Assembly (NCBI GenBank): GCA_022749755.1
Contig: CM040443.1
Coordinates: 9,149,744 to 9,213,743, forward strand
DNA length: 64,000 bases
Direction: 5' to 3'
From: Azadirachta indica
Lineage: Eukaryota; Streptophyta; Magnoliopsida; Sapindales; Meliaceae
A model generated the notes under the pieces. That model ran no database searches, had not been told where the DNA came from, and saw nothing but the letters and a program-made list of their open reading frames with translations. Shown here one piece after another: positions 49,454 through 61,328 of the stretch (positions within the stretch are counted from its first letter, which is position 1; every line of letters begins with the position of its first letter). The translations under genes and the position numbers were made by a program.

Positions 49454-52400
49454 ATGTCTCGATATTTATTGGTCTTGTGTTTCTTAGGATTAAGTTTTTG
49501 TGAAGGTCTGACGGTTCCATTTCGAGTGAATGATGTGCTTCCAGTGCTGCCGCACCAGATATCATGGCCGGTGCTGAATAATTTTCACAGTGCTGTTGAT
49601 TTGTTGCCGTATTATGTCGGGTCGGTTACTCCCAATAACGGCTCAATCGAATGGAAAGGAGCTTGCTTTTTTGGTAATCAAGCTTGGCTCGAGTTCACCG
49701 AAGGTGATCGTGAGCCTGGGTTGGGCGGCGGCGTTATCTATCTCAAGGTAACTTTTGTTATAAGTCAAATTTTTGTTTTTAGCATTTGGTTTTGTCTAAT
49801 TAGATTTTTAACAGGTGTTGAACGTTAATGAAAATATTTTGCTGTTCAGTCTTGTCCTTTGTTTGGCAGTTGCTGGATTAATGTTCGGAAAGGAAATAAG
49901 TAACCTGAAGTCATGGGTTTAAGTTTTTTCTCTATTAGCAAAATGGAAAATTCAGCTTAACTATGCAAAAATGCTTTTTGTTATGTTCAAGTGAGTTTTC
50001 TGTTTGTTGATGTTCTGATTTATATGAAATTGACCATTAAATTTTCTAATCAAGTCTTGCATTGCGCAAATTTCCATCTTGGTCACACTTTTCCTTAAGA
50101 AAGATTTCAAATTTTTGCTCAGCGAGTTAAAGTTACTCATTCAACTAGTCAAATTGTTAAGCTGTTTCTGCGTGGCATGGAATAGTTACAAGATATGATC
50201 ATTTGTTAAATAAGTGCTTTTAGATATAACTCTTGAGTATATGTAATGAATGATTTTTTTCCTGCAGTTCAGCTTAGAGATCTTTCTGTCAATCTATAAC
50301 GTTTAATGGGTAGTTGTTGATAATTGAAAGTAGTGTTTTATTTGTCTTATATGGCTACAATGTTTTCAAGTCAGCAGTCATACAAAATGAGGAACATGTA
50401 GTTTTGTAGATATTGAGCAGTTAAAAACATGAATTTCTTTGTAATTGATGCTCTCTTAGTAGATGGCAAATTAGAAAAGATCAAAGTGAGCTTTGATTGA
50501 TTTGCTATCTGTACTGAGAAACCAAAACATTTTATTCTAGTTTTTCTCATAATGATGTGCTTTGAAGGTTGATTTTCATTTTTGTGGGAAATAATTCTTT
50601 TTTCTTATTCGCAGACATCTGATGCACATAGCTGGACCTGTATGGATCTGTATGTTTTTGCAACGCCCTACAGGGTTACTTGGGACTACTACTTCTCTGC
50701 TCGAGAACATACATTGAAATTTGAGTCTTGGGAAGAACGAGCAGAGCTAGAATATGTACGCTTAAATTTTATTCTCTTAAGTTTTTGCTAATTATTATGT
50801 TGCACAGATGTGATGTTTTCACTGTCTACTGAGCAGGTAAAGCAGCATGGAGTCTCTGTATTTCTCATGCCATCAGGAATGCTGGGGACCTTGCTTTCTT
50901 TAATAGATGTCTTGCCTCTGTTTTCTAACACTCGCTGGGGTCAGAATGCTAACATAGCTTTTCTTGAGAAGCACATGGGTGCAACATTTGAAAAACGTCC
51001 TCAGCCATGGTGTGCAACCATGAATCCAGAAGATGTGAATACTGGTGATTTCTTGGCTGTGTCAAAGATCCGTGGTCGGTGGGGTGGATTTGAGACACTC
51101 GAAAAATGGGTGACAGGAGCATTTGCTGGTCATACGGCAGTTTGTTTGAAGGATGAAGAGGGTAATCTTTGGGTTGGTGAATCGGGACATGAGAATGAAA
51201 AGGTATGTGTTGAATAAATAAACAGACTCCAGATCAGGTTATATGGGAAAGCAGGACCGGCTTACACCATATAATTGTTTGAATTTGCAGGGGGAGGAAA
51301 TCATAGTGGTAATTCCATGGGATGAATGGTGGGAATTGGCACTTAAGGATAGTTCTAATCCACAGATAGCCTTACTTCCTTTGCATCCAGATGTACGTGC
51401 AAAATTCAACTCTACAGCAGCCTGGGAGTATGCCAGGAGCATGTCAGGAAAGCCATATGGTTATCATAACATGATATTTAGTTGGATTGACACTATAGCA
51501 GACAACTATCCACCACCTCTTGATGCTCACTTGGTATGTGTCTTTTGATTATTCTATGCAAGACTGAGGTGTGTTGGCATGTTTTGTCATTTTATGTGTG
51601 GGTGCACGCAATGTTCAAACGTTGAAACATGGGACACACTGACGCGTATTATTTTCAATGTTAAAAAATTACTTTCATGCAAGCTTTCTTCCAAAATCCA
51701 AATCTATAATGTTGGTGGAAGTTGGTCAGCATGCTTAAGTGGTCATAAACTACCAGTGTTCTTTCCATAAAAGGTGGAATAAGAGCTTATCTACTCACAT
51801 ATATCATTTGATCTTTTTAGGACTATATTATTCGGGATTTCATGGTTGTCAGATTCTTGTTGCAGGTCATTTCTGTCATGTCTATGTGGACTAGAGTGCA
51901 GCCAGCGTATGCTGCAAATATGTGGAATGAAGCGCTTAACAAGCGGCTTGGAACTGAGGTACTCTGCTTATTCCTAGATTATTTCTTTTCTTTCTTTGCT
52001 TGTGATCAGTTGAAACTTGCATGTGAATTGAAATATGAATGTTTGGAATTGTGCTTTCTAATTTCAGTTACCGACCTGCTATTGTTGAATTAACTATTCT
52101 TATTCCTGCAATATGTTAACAAGATGCATCATTTTCTGTGTCATGTGTTTTTATCAGGACTTGGATCTCTATGGAATTCTGGATGAGATTGAAAAACGTG
52201 GCATGTCCTTTGATCAGTTACTTACCATCCCAGAGCAAGATGAATGGGTATACAGTGATGGGAAATCAACTACATGTGTTTCCTTTATCCTTGAAATGTA
52301 CAAAGAGGCTGGAGTTTTTGGTCCTATTTCCAACTCTATTCAAGTGACTGAATTCACTGTAAGTTTTAAATGGTTCTTCTTTCTTATGTCTTAGATTGTG

Positions 52401-52657
52401 AATTCTATGTGGTCTGGCATGATATTTTCTCTCTCTGGTAACAGATTCGTGATGCATACATGCTTAAGATATTTGAGAATAATCAAACGCGCTTACCTAG
52501 TTGGTGTAACAATGAGGACGGTCAGCTCCCATTCTGCCAGATTCTTGGTGAGTATAGGATGGAATTGCCTCAGTATAACACCATAGAGCCATATGCGAAC
52601 ATGAATGAGAACTGCCCATCCTTACCTCCTAGTTATAGTCGGCCCAAACAATGCTGA
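49454..52657 (+). CDS. Uncharacterised plant protein (At1g70160-like) with permuted papain-like hydrolase motifs
   Basis: Exons: 49454-49747, 50615-50755, 50837-51202, 51291-51533, 51866-51958, 52158-52358, 52445-52657; 516 residues. Residues 1-17 (YLLVLCFLGLSFCEG) are a signal peptide, so the protein enters the secretory path. NNGS is a possible N-glycosylation site. No family function is known to me. Motifs in order: GDFLAV then AGHTAVCL with His244, followed by GNLWVGESG; GKPYGYHNM; and STTCVSFILEMYKEAG with Cys419. A His before the Cys, with GD and G-H-(T/V)-(A/G) motifs, is the arrangement of permuted NlpC/P60 or YiiX-type papain-fold enzymes. This is inference and catalysis is untested. 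The ATG at 49454 is the first in frame. Arabidopsis At1g70160 occupies the same place after the MYND gene. Confidence 0.9.
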
Positions 52658-53523
52658 ATTGAAATTCAATCTTTTTTCTTATTATTGTTGTTCCGAAAAG
52701 ACAGACCAGGTGCTGCCATTCAAGCTTTGTCTTATACCATTTATCAAGCTGCAGCAGTGATGTTGAGGTGCAACAATAGAATAAGTATCCAAGCTCTATG
52801 TTCTTTCCCTACTTTCCGCTGGGGTTCTGTACATATATGTTATTGAAGTAGAGGGAAAACATCTAGTTTATGGCTTTGGATCTTCTTGTTCTCTGTCTCT
52901 GTAATTAGAGTTCTCAGATTTGATGGGCTGGCTTCTGAATAATATTCCAACTTGTAACTATGGAGACATGTAGCCATCAGAAAAGCTTATTCTCAGTTCT
53001 TCCATAGAAAGTAAGTTCTCTTACATGCTGTAGGAAACGCTGGGATGCAATTTCAGTTGATAAATGAGCAAAAGTGGGAAGGGAATAGAACGGCTTCTAA
53101 TGGTTTTTGTCTCAGGGAAAATGAAAATGCAGTTCTTTCAAATCGTGGCTTAGTTAGCAAATGCTTACCTTCTTGTCTTAGTAGTTTAAAGGAGCCTTTT
53201 GAAATAGAACCTCTTCAATCTTTTCAGGCATCAAGAATAAAACTACGTGGCCTTAAAAATGAGTGGATACATCTTTATTTATGTGAAGTTAATTACAATT
53301 ATCTTGGATCACTTATAGGCCATTAACCTTTGCGCCCATACTCATTAACATTGCATGTATACTTCGAGCAAATAGATTGGAAAAGGCGAAAGACGATCAC
53401 TATTTGTTCGTGGATAAATGAGAGTAGTTGGAAGTTCAATTAGAAAAAGCTGATCATATTGATGGAAACAACGAATGTCATTACACGAATTCTTTGTACC
53501 TCTAGCTAGGATTGGATATTGAA
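52658..53523. other. Short convergent intergenic region
   Basis: 3' UTRs of the convergent genes either side. The 93-codon frame at 53045-53326 has no recognisable domain and probably lies in transcribed 3' sequence or spacer. Confidence 0.45.
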
Positions 53524-54768
53524 TTAAATTTCTCCATCCCAGAGTTCCTCAATCGTCTTGATGGGTCCGTTAAATGAGATGTAATCTTCTCCAAGGCACC
53601 CTCTGCTTTGTGGGATCTCACTGATTTTCTTGGTCTCTTGTTCGGTTAGTTCCCAGTTGAATATCTCAAGGTTCTCTTTCATCCTTTGCTTGTTGAAACT
53701 CTTCACCACCACAATCACTCCTTGCTGATATGCCCATCTTAAACATACCTGTTGTCAATTGTTTCTTTCCAAGATCTCTTAGTTCATCTAAAATTGAAAA
53801 CAAATAACCTAAGCAAATGTAAAAAAAAAAAAAAAAAGATTTACGTAGCTAGATAAGCACCTGAGCAACAGTTTTCCCTTTGGCCTCTGCAATTTGTTTC
53901 AGCAGCTCACATTCCATAACTCTATTGCTGCCCCAAATAGTTCCTCTAGCTCCTAGAGGAGCATATGCTGTCAAAGGGATATCGTTGGCCTTGCAGAACT
54001 CTCTTAATTTGTTTTGTTGCCAAAGTGGGTTGAATTCCACCTTTCGAAATTTCAATAACTTCGTTGTAATCACTCAAAATTAGAACTGAAATACAATATT
54101 CGTAAAGAAACTCACTTGATTTATGGCCGGAGGGATCTTTGCTGTGGCAAGGACTTCTGCGAGCTTTTTACATGAGAAATTGCTGACACCAATGGACTTC
54201 GTAAGGCCAAGATTTTGGCATTCTTCCATGGCTTCCCATACAGATTTGAAATCCATGGGGAGAAAGTCTTCTTTCTTTATTGGAAACTCGTAGCTCCCCG
54301 GTTTTGAACTCACAGGCCAATGAATGACATAGAGATCAAGATACTCCAACTGAAGATTACTGCACAATAGTCATAAAAACTCAAGGGATTAAATAAAAAG
54401 TTAACATACATGGAATTTTTCCGGGATGAAATAAGAGAAATGGTTTACTCTAAACTCTTCTGAAGGGCAGGAACAACAAGATCTTGATGAGCGTCACTGC
54501 ACCAAAGCTTAGAGGTGATAAACAGTTCATCTCTGGACTTAACTATGCCAAGAGAGAGTGCTTCTGCTATTGCATCACCCAGTGGCTGCTCTGTTTGGTA
54601 GAGCGTAGCTGTGTCGAAGTGCCGATAACCAAGCTTCATTGCTTCAAGAATCGCCATTTTTGTAGTTTCTGATCCTGAAAAAGGAGAGGCTGCTGTGCCC
54701 AAACCCAAGACCGGCATTCTCCTGTTGCTAAACTTGAGAAGAACCTCCGGGATGCCGATGGAAGCCAT
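53524..54768 (-). CDS. Aldo-keto reductase (AKR4-type, methylecgonone/chalcone reductase-like)
   Basis: Cytosolic NADPH-dependent carbonyl reductase, TIM-barrel, 322 residues. Exons: 54768-54449, 54359-54116, 54040-53861, 53748-53524. The catalytic tetrad is complete: Asp52 and Tyr57 ([12 protein letters not shown]), Lys87 (LFITSKLW) and His120 (DLYVIHWP). The cofactor-binding C-terminal part has IGVSNFS, NPLWQQ and [14 protein letters not shown], the usual NADP(H) signature. It falls with plant AKRs annotated as 6'-deoxychalcone synthase or methylecgonone reductase, but those names should not be taken as the substrate. By my recall Arabidopsis At1g59950/At1g59960 are a tandem pair of this family in the paralogous block. 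A decayed copy lies at 56268-56376. Confidence 0.94.
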
Positions 54769-57480
54769 CTCTGAACCCTGATCTACTGAAAGCTCTAGCA
54801 GATTAACTTTTTCAATATGTTACATCAAAAAGTCTGGTATCGGGAACTTGCTCAATAGCATTAATTTCCCATTTGCTCTAGTGATAAGAGAAACTGACCG
54901 AGTCAATAGCTGAATAAACTTATTTTTAGGCTGTGTACAATTAAAGCTCAGCCACGAGAGTAGAGACAGTATTGCCTAAGAACTAGTAACAACTTTAACT
55001 ACTTGGATGATAGGAGATTTATGTATAGACAACTCACATGACACATTCAAAACTCACATTCACTCAAGGGGGCAAAATTTATTTCTAACAGCGAACGGAT
55101 AAAGCAATGGCATTGTGCGCAGCAACACGAGATCATTTGTTTCCAAGATCGTGAATATGACATGTGATCATATTTAATTTGTCAAGGTCAAGATGCAGCA
55201 ATACATGATATTGGTATTTTATTTCTTTTATCAATGTATGGTCTTTGTCTAATACAATTTAATTGGTGACAAATTTTGTAGCTATGCGCAGCTTCATTTA
55301 TTTATGTAAAAGACAAAGTTTTGGATAAAGGTTAAGCGCTAATATAATACAAAATGGTTTAGGTCGAGATAAACGAACCCTTACGGCACACCTCATGACA
55401 CTAATCCAATATTTAGTGCAGGAATATACTAAATACTTGGTGACAGAACACCAGATGACAAATCTCAGCCTGATGCAAAGACTGTCCATAGCTGTTGCAG
55501 ACAGCAGAGGGAATCTCTGAGTGCTTAGACCAATGAATAGCTGCTGAGAGAAAGAGGACAAAAAAGCCAGACCGCGGCTGCAGGAAAACAATCCAATCCT
55601 GGAAGTGCAAAAAAGGATGGACCCTCAGTGTCCTCTAGTCAAGCAACAGAATGAAACAGAGGAGGCATTATGTATGGAAAGAGAGTCTACAATAACTCTC
55701 TTTAACCACAAATGTAAAAAGAGTACATAACCACATTGTGCCTGTCACCAATTTTACATACTTGCAGAATACAGGGAGCTGTTCCAGAATCTATACTTTG
55801 TGACTTGATTTGAGCAATTAGAAGGGATTAGGGAGGATTCTGGAAATACCAAATATATTTCCTCCTTAAAGCTTTGCCTTCTTATCTGCTTTATACTTTT
55901 CTCATAGGTTTAGGAACGAAGGCATTGGATTTCTAATTTTTTGGTAAGTAAGATTACAATAACCAGTAAACTAAAAGAAACGATATGAAAAACCAATGAG
56001 GCCTTGGAGCCAAGATACACAGCTAAGAGACTGGGATACAAGTTTTTTGTGGATATACTTTAACATCATTTTCTTACTGCTGCGAACTTGCTGAAGTATT
56101 CTCAACACTAGCTTTAGCTTTTATCTGACAGTGTAAGATCAAGCCTTATCTGGCATAATTTATTGAATTGTTGCACTGATAACCTGGTACAATGCCGTGT
56201 TTTTTAGACCTTCTCCTTGGATAAATTTAAGGCAGTAACTGTCAACATAAGCTGTTCAAATTTCTTAGTTACCACGGTTATAAGATAAAAAGCGTCTCCC
56301 AAATCCCCAGCCTTGTGGGATCTCCCTTATTTTCCTGGACTCTTCATCACTGAATTCCCAAGGGAATATGCAGAGTTGTAGAAAAGGATTTTGATTAACG
56401 GTATTTTGATAGCCAAACCAGACAGGCACAATCAAAGGCATATTATATGATAAGCAAAAGTTCATATGAGCACAAACATTTTCTTCGGCAATGAAAAATA
56501 ATAATAGCAAGAAGTTGTGCATTTCGCCATTGCAAATCGGCCAATATAGATTCCTTAGAATTATCAGGCTATTAAATATCTGGGAAATCACCCTTAAATT
56601 CTCAAATATTCGCCTAGCCCAGTAAAGTCAAAGGAAAAAGGTAATAATTAATGGGGAAAATTTTCAGAATTTGTAAATATTTTATGGCGCATAAAGGTCG
56701 AGTTATTCAACTACGTTTATAGAGAAAACAGAAATTCTCGAACACAATTCTAGAGGCTGACAGCATTCTTCAAAATAGCAACAATAATAAAATGATTTTG
56801 AAGTATTTCAACTATCTATCTCGTACATACAAATTAAGAGGGAAAATTTTGGTTCTAGGCTTCTAGAAAAACACTCTTGACACGTTATATTTTCAGCATT
56901 GGCTTGCCGTCTTCAGCAGGAAATTTAAAGGAAAAGTAAACGGATCTGATGGGGGGTTAGGTTTATGTTGAATATTGAGTTTGTATGACGAGGATTAATT
57001 AGGATATTTTATTTGCAATCTTCCAAAGCGTAAATCAACCATATCCTTGTACTTTTTTCTTGGCCAGAAAGCTGTTGACCAACTCAAAGCCATGAACCCA
57101 TGACATGCTTGCTTACGTGTTAATGGAAAACCATCTCTGATTATTCATGAAACCCTAAATCAACAAAGCATGCATCAATGGCATCTCTTTACAATATTGA
57201 GAAAAAATTTAAAAGCCTTCGAATGAAATGCAAATCATGTACATAAATATTGGGAATTTTCTACACAAACAAGAGAAATCAAAAAAAAGAAGAGAGAGCA
57301 TGTATGTATACAAGATAATATATAATCAAATACATATATACCCAAGGGACCGTATATATATGCATATATATATATATATATATAAGAGAGTTCCGGAGAA
57401 GGAATTAAAAGAAAACAAGGATATGATATTAATGACAGATGATGTTACATGGATATAGATCAATATTTATGATTTTAATA
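54769..57480. other. Intergenic region upstream of aldo-keto reductase
   Basis: AKR promoter from 54769 leftward on the minus strand. The remainder is AT-rich with an aldo-keto reductase relic at 56268-56376 and a TA run at 57360-57384. The 97-codon frame at 55298-55591 on the minus strand has no recognisable domain. Confidence 0.5.
56268..56376 (-). pseudogene. Relic of an aldo-keto reductase last exon
   Basis: The minus strand reads IFPWEFSDEESRKIREIPQ then GWGFGRRFLSYNRGN and a stop. It aligns with the intact neighbour's last exon ([20 protein letters not shown], then [14 protein letters not shown]). The preceding NADP-binding [13 protein letters not shown] block and the other three exons are absent upstream (higher coordinates). 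It is therefore a fragment left from a former tandem duplicate. Confidence 0.7.
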
Positions 57481-57732
57481 TCAGTTCTTGTTGCATTTCT
57501 GCTTGATCCATTTGAAACTTGCAGAAGCTCCAAGCTTAGCCTTCTTCATGCCGGAAATTGCAACCTCTTTAGTTTTATCAAGACCTTCTCCAACTTTCTT
57601 CTTATATCTTGCCTTCTTGTCGTCATGGTAATAATTTGCAGTCGGGTTCACGTTGTAGGTGGTGTTGTTGTTGTCCCATTGATCAGCCCAGGCGTTTCCA
57701 TTATTGTAAGAATAAGAATCCTTTGAACCCAT
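57481..57732 (-). CDS. Small Lys-rich protein of unknown function
   Basis: 83 residues in one exon. The N-terminal half is Asn/Tyr/Trp-rich (YSYNNGNAWADQWDNNN). The C-terminal half is basic with a probable amphipathic helix, KKKVGEGLDKTKEVAISGMKKAK, ending FKWIKQKCNKN. No signal peptide or transmembrane segment. I have an impression of similar short plant proteins with KVG.GL.KTK and WIK motifs but no assigned function. The ATG at 57732 is preferred: the frame extends upstream only through a CT-repeat 5' leader to a GTG. A TATA box at 57853-57860 supports transcription. Confidence 0.7.
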   Translation of the reverse strand: MGSKDSYSYNNGNAWADQWDNNNTTYNVNPTANYYHDDKKARYKKKVGEGLDKTKEVAISGMKKAKLGASASFKWIKQKCNKN

Positions 57733-57852
57733 GATCTGCTGCGCTCGCTCTCGCTCTCTCTCTCTCTCTTCTGCAATCACAGAACCGGGTTCTCTTTTCT
57801 TTTCTTTTCTGGGGGAACTGAAGACGGGTTCAATTTGAGAGGTGGTGATGGG

Positions 57853-57860
57853 TTTATATA
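57853..57860 (-). promoter_or_regulatory. TATA box of the small Lys-rich protein gene
   Basis: Minus strand TATATAAA, 121-128 bp upstream of the ATG, with the CT-rich leader (about 57740-57768) between. It is only about 60 bp from the near end of the AT-rich inverted-repeat element. Confidence 0.55.
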
Positions 57861-57920
57861 ATTAGAATTATTATTTTGACCAGAGTTTCAGTTGAAAATT
57901 AACAATAGGGTAATGTACAT

Positions 57921-59345
57921 TAGGATCGGTTTTGCTAATTAGCTATATAAATTTTAATAATTTAAAAATTTACCTTAAAAATTTTAGTCCGTTAACACAT
58001 GGTAAATTCACATAAAAAAGTATGATTTTATTTTTGTATCCTTATTAATTATTATACTTAATTTTCTCACATTTTTAAAAAAATAAGCATACCTAATTAA
58101 ATTTTTAATAATATAAAAATATTCTTAATTTTTTAAAAAAACTTAAAAATACTCCTAACTAACTATTTATAATAAAAATAAATATTTTATCTCTATATTA
58201 TTGTCTTAAACTATTAAATATCCGTTTGATTTAATTTTTTTATTAGTTAAAAAAGCTTTTTTAATGATAAATTTTTTTTAAAATTTTTTTGATATCATTT
58301 GATTGGCATAGAAAAAAATTTTTTTTGAGAATTAAAAAATATATTTTTTTCTATTAAAAGAATACCAAAATTTTAACTTTTAGCAATAAAATTTTTTCAA
58401 CTTTTTTAAAAGGTAAAATTATTTGAAATATCATTATTTTATTTTAAAAAATTTACATTATTTTTTTAAAATACAATATTAAACATTTTTTATTAAAGTA
58501 ATTACTTAAAATTTTTGAAAAGTTATTTATAACAACTTAACGATTAATAAACTTTTATTAAAAGTTCTACTTACAAAAACGGTATGAATAAAATGTTTAC
58601 TTTTAAAATTGTACTTTAAAAGGTATATCAAACGAAGCCTAAAAAATATATCAAATGACTATAGTATTATTATTTTTATTTTTTAATAACGAATATAATT
58701 TTATTTTAATATTTAAATTTAAAAATTATAATAATATTTTGATCCTCAATTTTTTTCATTTAAAATTTGATGTGAATTTCTTTTATAATAGTAATTATAT
58801 GTAATTAATATTGTCAAAATCCTAAGTTATTAAGTTTTTGTAATATTAATTACAAAATTTTTTACAACGTAAAATTTTCTTTAAAAAAGTATAGAATTTT
58901 ACAACATAAAATTTTAAATTTATTTGTAAAAATTTTTACAAGATATTCTTTTATTATTAATTGTAAAAACTAAATGGCTTGTTTTGGGGATTTTGACAAA
59001 ATAGACGATTTAATATTATTCAAATCTCTAAAATAAAGTATTTAATTTTTATAATTAATAATATATAGATAAATACTTATTTTTTTATTATAAATAATTA
59101 GTTAAGTGTATTTTTACCTTTTTTTTTAAATTAAGAATATTTTTATATTATCAAAAAATTTAAATGAATATATTTTATTTTCTAAAAATATGAAGAATTA
59201 AGTATAATAATTAATAGGGATATAATTATAAAATTATATTTTTCTATTTAAATTTATGTACATGTTGACGGACTAAAAATTTTAAGATAAAATTTCAAAC
59301 TATTAAAATTTATATGATGAATCAGCTAAACCCTAACGATTTTGA
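57921..59345. mobile_element. AT-rich inverted-repeat element upstream of the small gene
   Basis: Left arm about 57921-58212, right arm about 59035-59345 inverted, about 300 bp each, separated by about 820 bp. Shared blocks include ATATAAATTTTAAT, TTTTAGTCCGT(T/C)AACA, TTATTAATTATTATACTTAATT, AATATAAAAATATTCTTAATTT and AACTA(A/T)TTATTTATAATAAAA. No ORF. Consistent with a non-autonomous DNA transposon with long terminal inverted repeats. The interior holds two smaller palindromes (58217-58640, 58805-59015). Very high AT content lowers confidence in weak matches, but the ordered blocks are clear. Confidence 0.6.
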
Positions 59346-61328
59346 TGTCATCTACTCTTAACAAGATTTGTCCTTCTACGAACTTACACCAATTTTTTCT
59401 CTTAAAAACTCCGTGTTTCACAAGATGCCATCCGAAGCAAAACTCTTCATTAATTAAACAAGACAAATAAATAAATAAATAAAATCCCTTATTAATAATT
59501 AGAGTGGTGCAGTGCTTTTGCTCCTCTTTAAAATTCTCATTAAACCATGTTCTAAAAACTATTATGATTTTTAAATGCACTTATTTCGATTTCATAAATG
59601 CCTTATTTTAACTCCTTTCTAATAAAAATTGCTACATCACCGTTGAAAACATGCGCATATAAGGATTACAATAACCCCACTCTAAAAATAATAAGAGTGA
59701 AAATTAATTAAAGTTAATTCGTAAATTCTTTTACATAAAATATTGTGGAGAATAAAAAACATAATAAGTGAAGAAGATTAAAACCTCATGAAAAAAATTA
59801 GTATTTATTAAAATTAACGGAAATAGCTTTAAAGTTAATTGGGTAAAATACAATAATTTATAACGTATTCTTAAATTGAATATGTTAGAATTTCTTTGTT
59901 AATGTTTTTCTTTTTCTTTTTTTTTTTTTTGTTTTTTTTATTAAAAAGTAACTTTGTCGGCTGCTAAATTGTTGTAGTATGGTAGCTGGCGGTCTCAATT
60001 AGATTCCAAACCAGCTCATTCCAACACTTCTTGGAGTAATTAGTGAAAAATAATGCGGCTTTTGGTACAGCTTCTACGTATATCTCTAAATTACAAGATA
60101 CTGCCGAAAGCCCACCCTATTAATTAACAAATTAATTAATTTTCCAATAATTAATTTGTCCCAGTTTAGCTGAAATTGACCTCTTTTTAGGTTTTACATA
60201 GCATTAGCATACGTAACAACAACTACTAGGACTAGGTTGAGTTTTATACCAAATTCTGAATAGGTAGTGGGAGCCATAAAAAAAATATATATGGAATTTT
60301 TTGGGATGGATGAATTTTGGAACAAAATGAGAAGGCAGCAGAGACACAATAATAATTCAAATTAGAGGATGAAATTAGAGTTGCAAAAAATCCTCAATAA
60401 TTAATGAATGGCATCTGATCGAGTATTTGATGTGTCGTTTAGCATTGTGACCTTATAAAAGAAGAATTATTATTGTATGATTTGGAAAGTGAAAGGAACG
60501 TGCCCATCCCATTTTTATTTTTCTCGAAATATGGAATGCAATAGAATTCCATAACACACACACAACCAACATCCATTTATGCCCCTAATTTTTCAAAGCA
60601 ACAACCATACATGTATACATAGCTTACATCTCAACAAACATTCTTCATTCTCAACCATATATATACATATATGTATCTGGCCTAACTTTTCAGAGAATAA
60701 AATTGTTACGAATCACTTTATAAATGTCTTATCTTATCTCAAGCCGGTCGATTACCTTATTGTAATTTTATTTTTCTCGCTGCCGCGTAAAAGTTGGGTG
60801 GACTGTGGGGTCACTGAGTAGTTTTACGTAGTGACCAGTGGCGTTCCTCCACGTGCACTCCAATAGAAGTTTCTACCTTTGCAGCTCAACCCCCAACCTT
60901 GACTGCGCTCGGACAATTGACATTACAAGCATCAAAAGTGAAAATAATCTGGCATTTGTCGTCGCTTTCATCGTAAAAGTGTTCCCACTTCTCTCATCAA
61001 ACGACGTCGTTAACAACTACATGTTATTTTATTTGCTTTATGTAGTGCGTAAACTACCAAGAAACAATTCTTATTTCCTAGTCAATTTTTCAACACGTTA
61101 TTTCAATGATTTTTTCTTGCGGAAGAGGTCAAAGCAATTGGCAATAATAGAACACATATTTGTGACGACAGTGTCAACAATACAGCCGTCCCAGAACTTT
61201 CTTCTTCTTAATCCTTTGCCTTTTTCCTCTTCATATCCCATTCCCATCAAAACATTTTCTTAGAGAAAATCACAGTTTCTTCCGAACCATACGCTTTTCT
61301 TTCCCTTTCTCCAACACCCACATCAAAA
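59346..61328. other. Intergenic region upstream of the matrix metalloproteinase
   Basis: AT-rich to 60480, then a less AT-rich 800 bp that should include the metalloproteinase promoter. W-box cores TTGACT (about 60898) and, on the minus strand, TTGACC (about 61128) are present. The open frame 60838-61263 begins with GTG, not ATG, and has no domain. Confidence 0.45.

Noticed and set aside
55298..55591. 97-codon minus-strand frame 5' of the aldo-keto reductase
   Set aside because: No family resemblance, no splice or promoter support, and no match to AKR exons.
60838..61263. Open frame of 141 codons before the metalloproteinase
   Set aside because: Starts with GTG, not ATG, has no recognisable domain and lies where the metalloproteinase promoter and leader should be.
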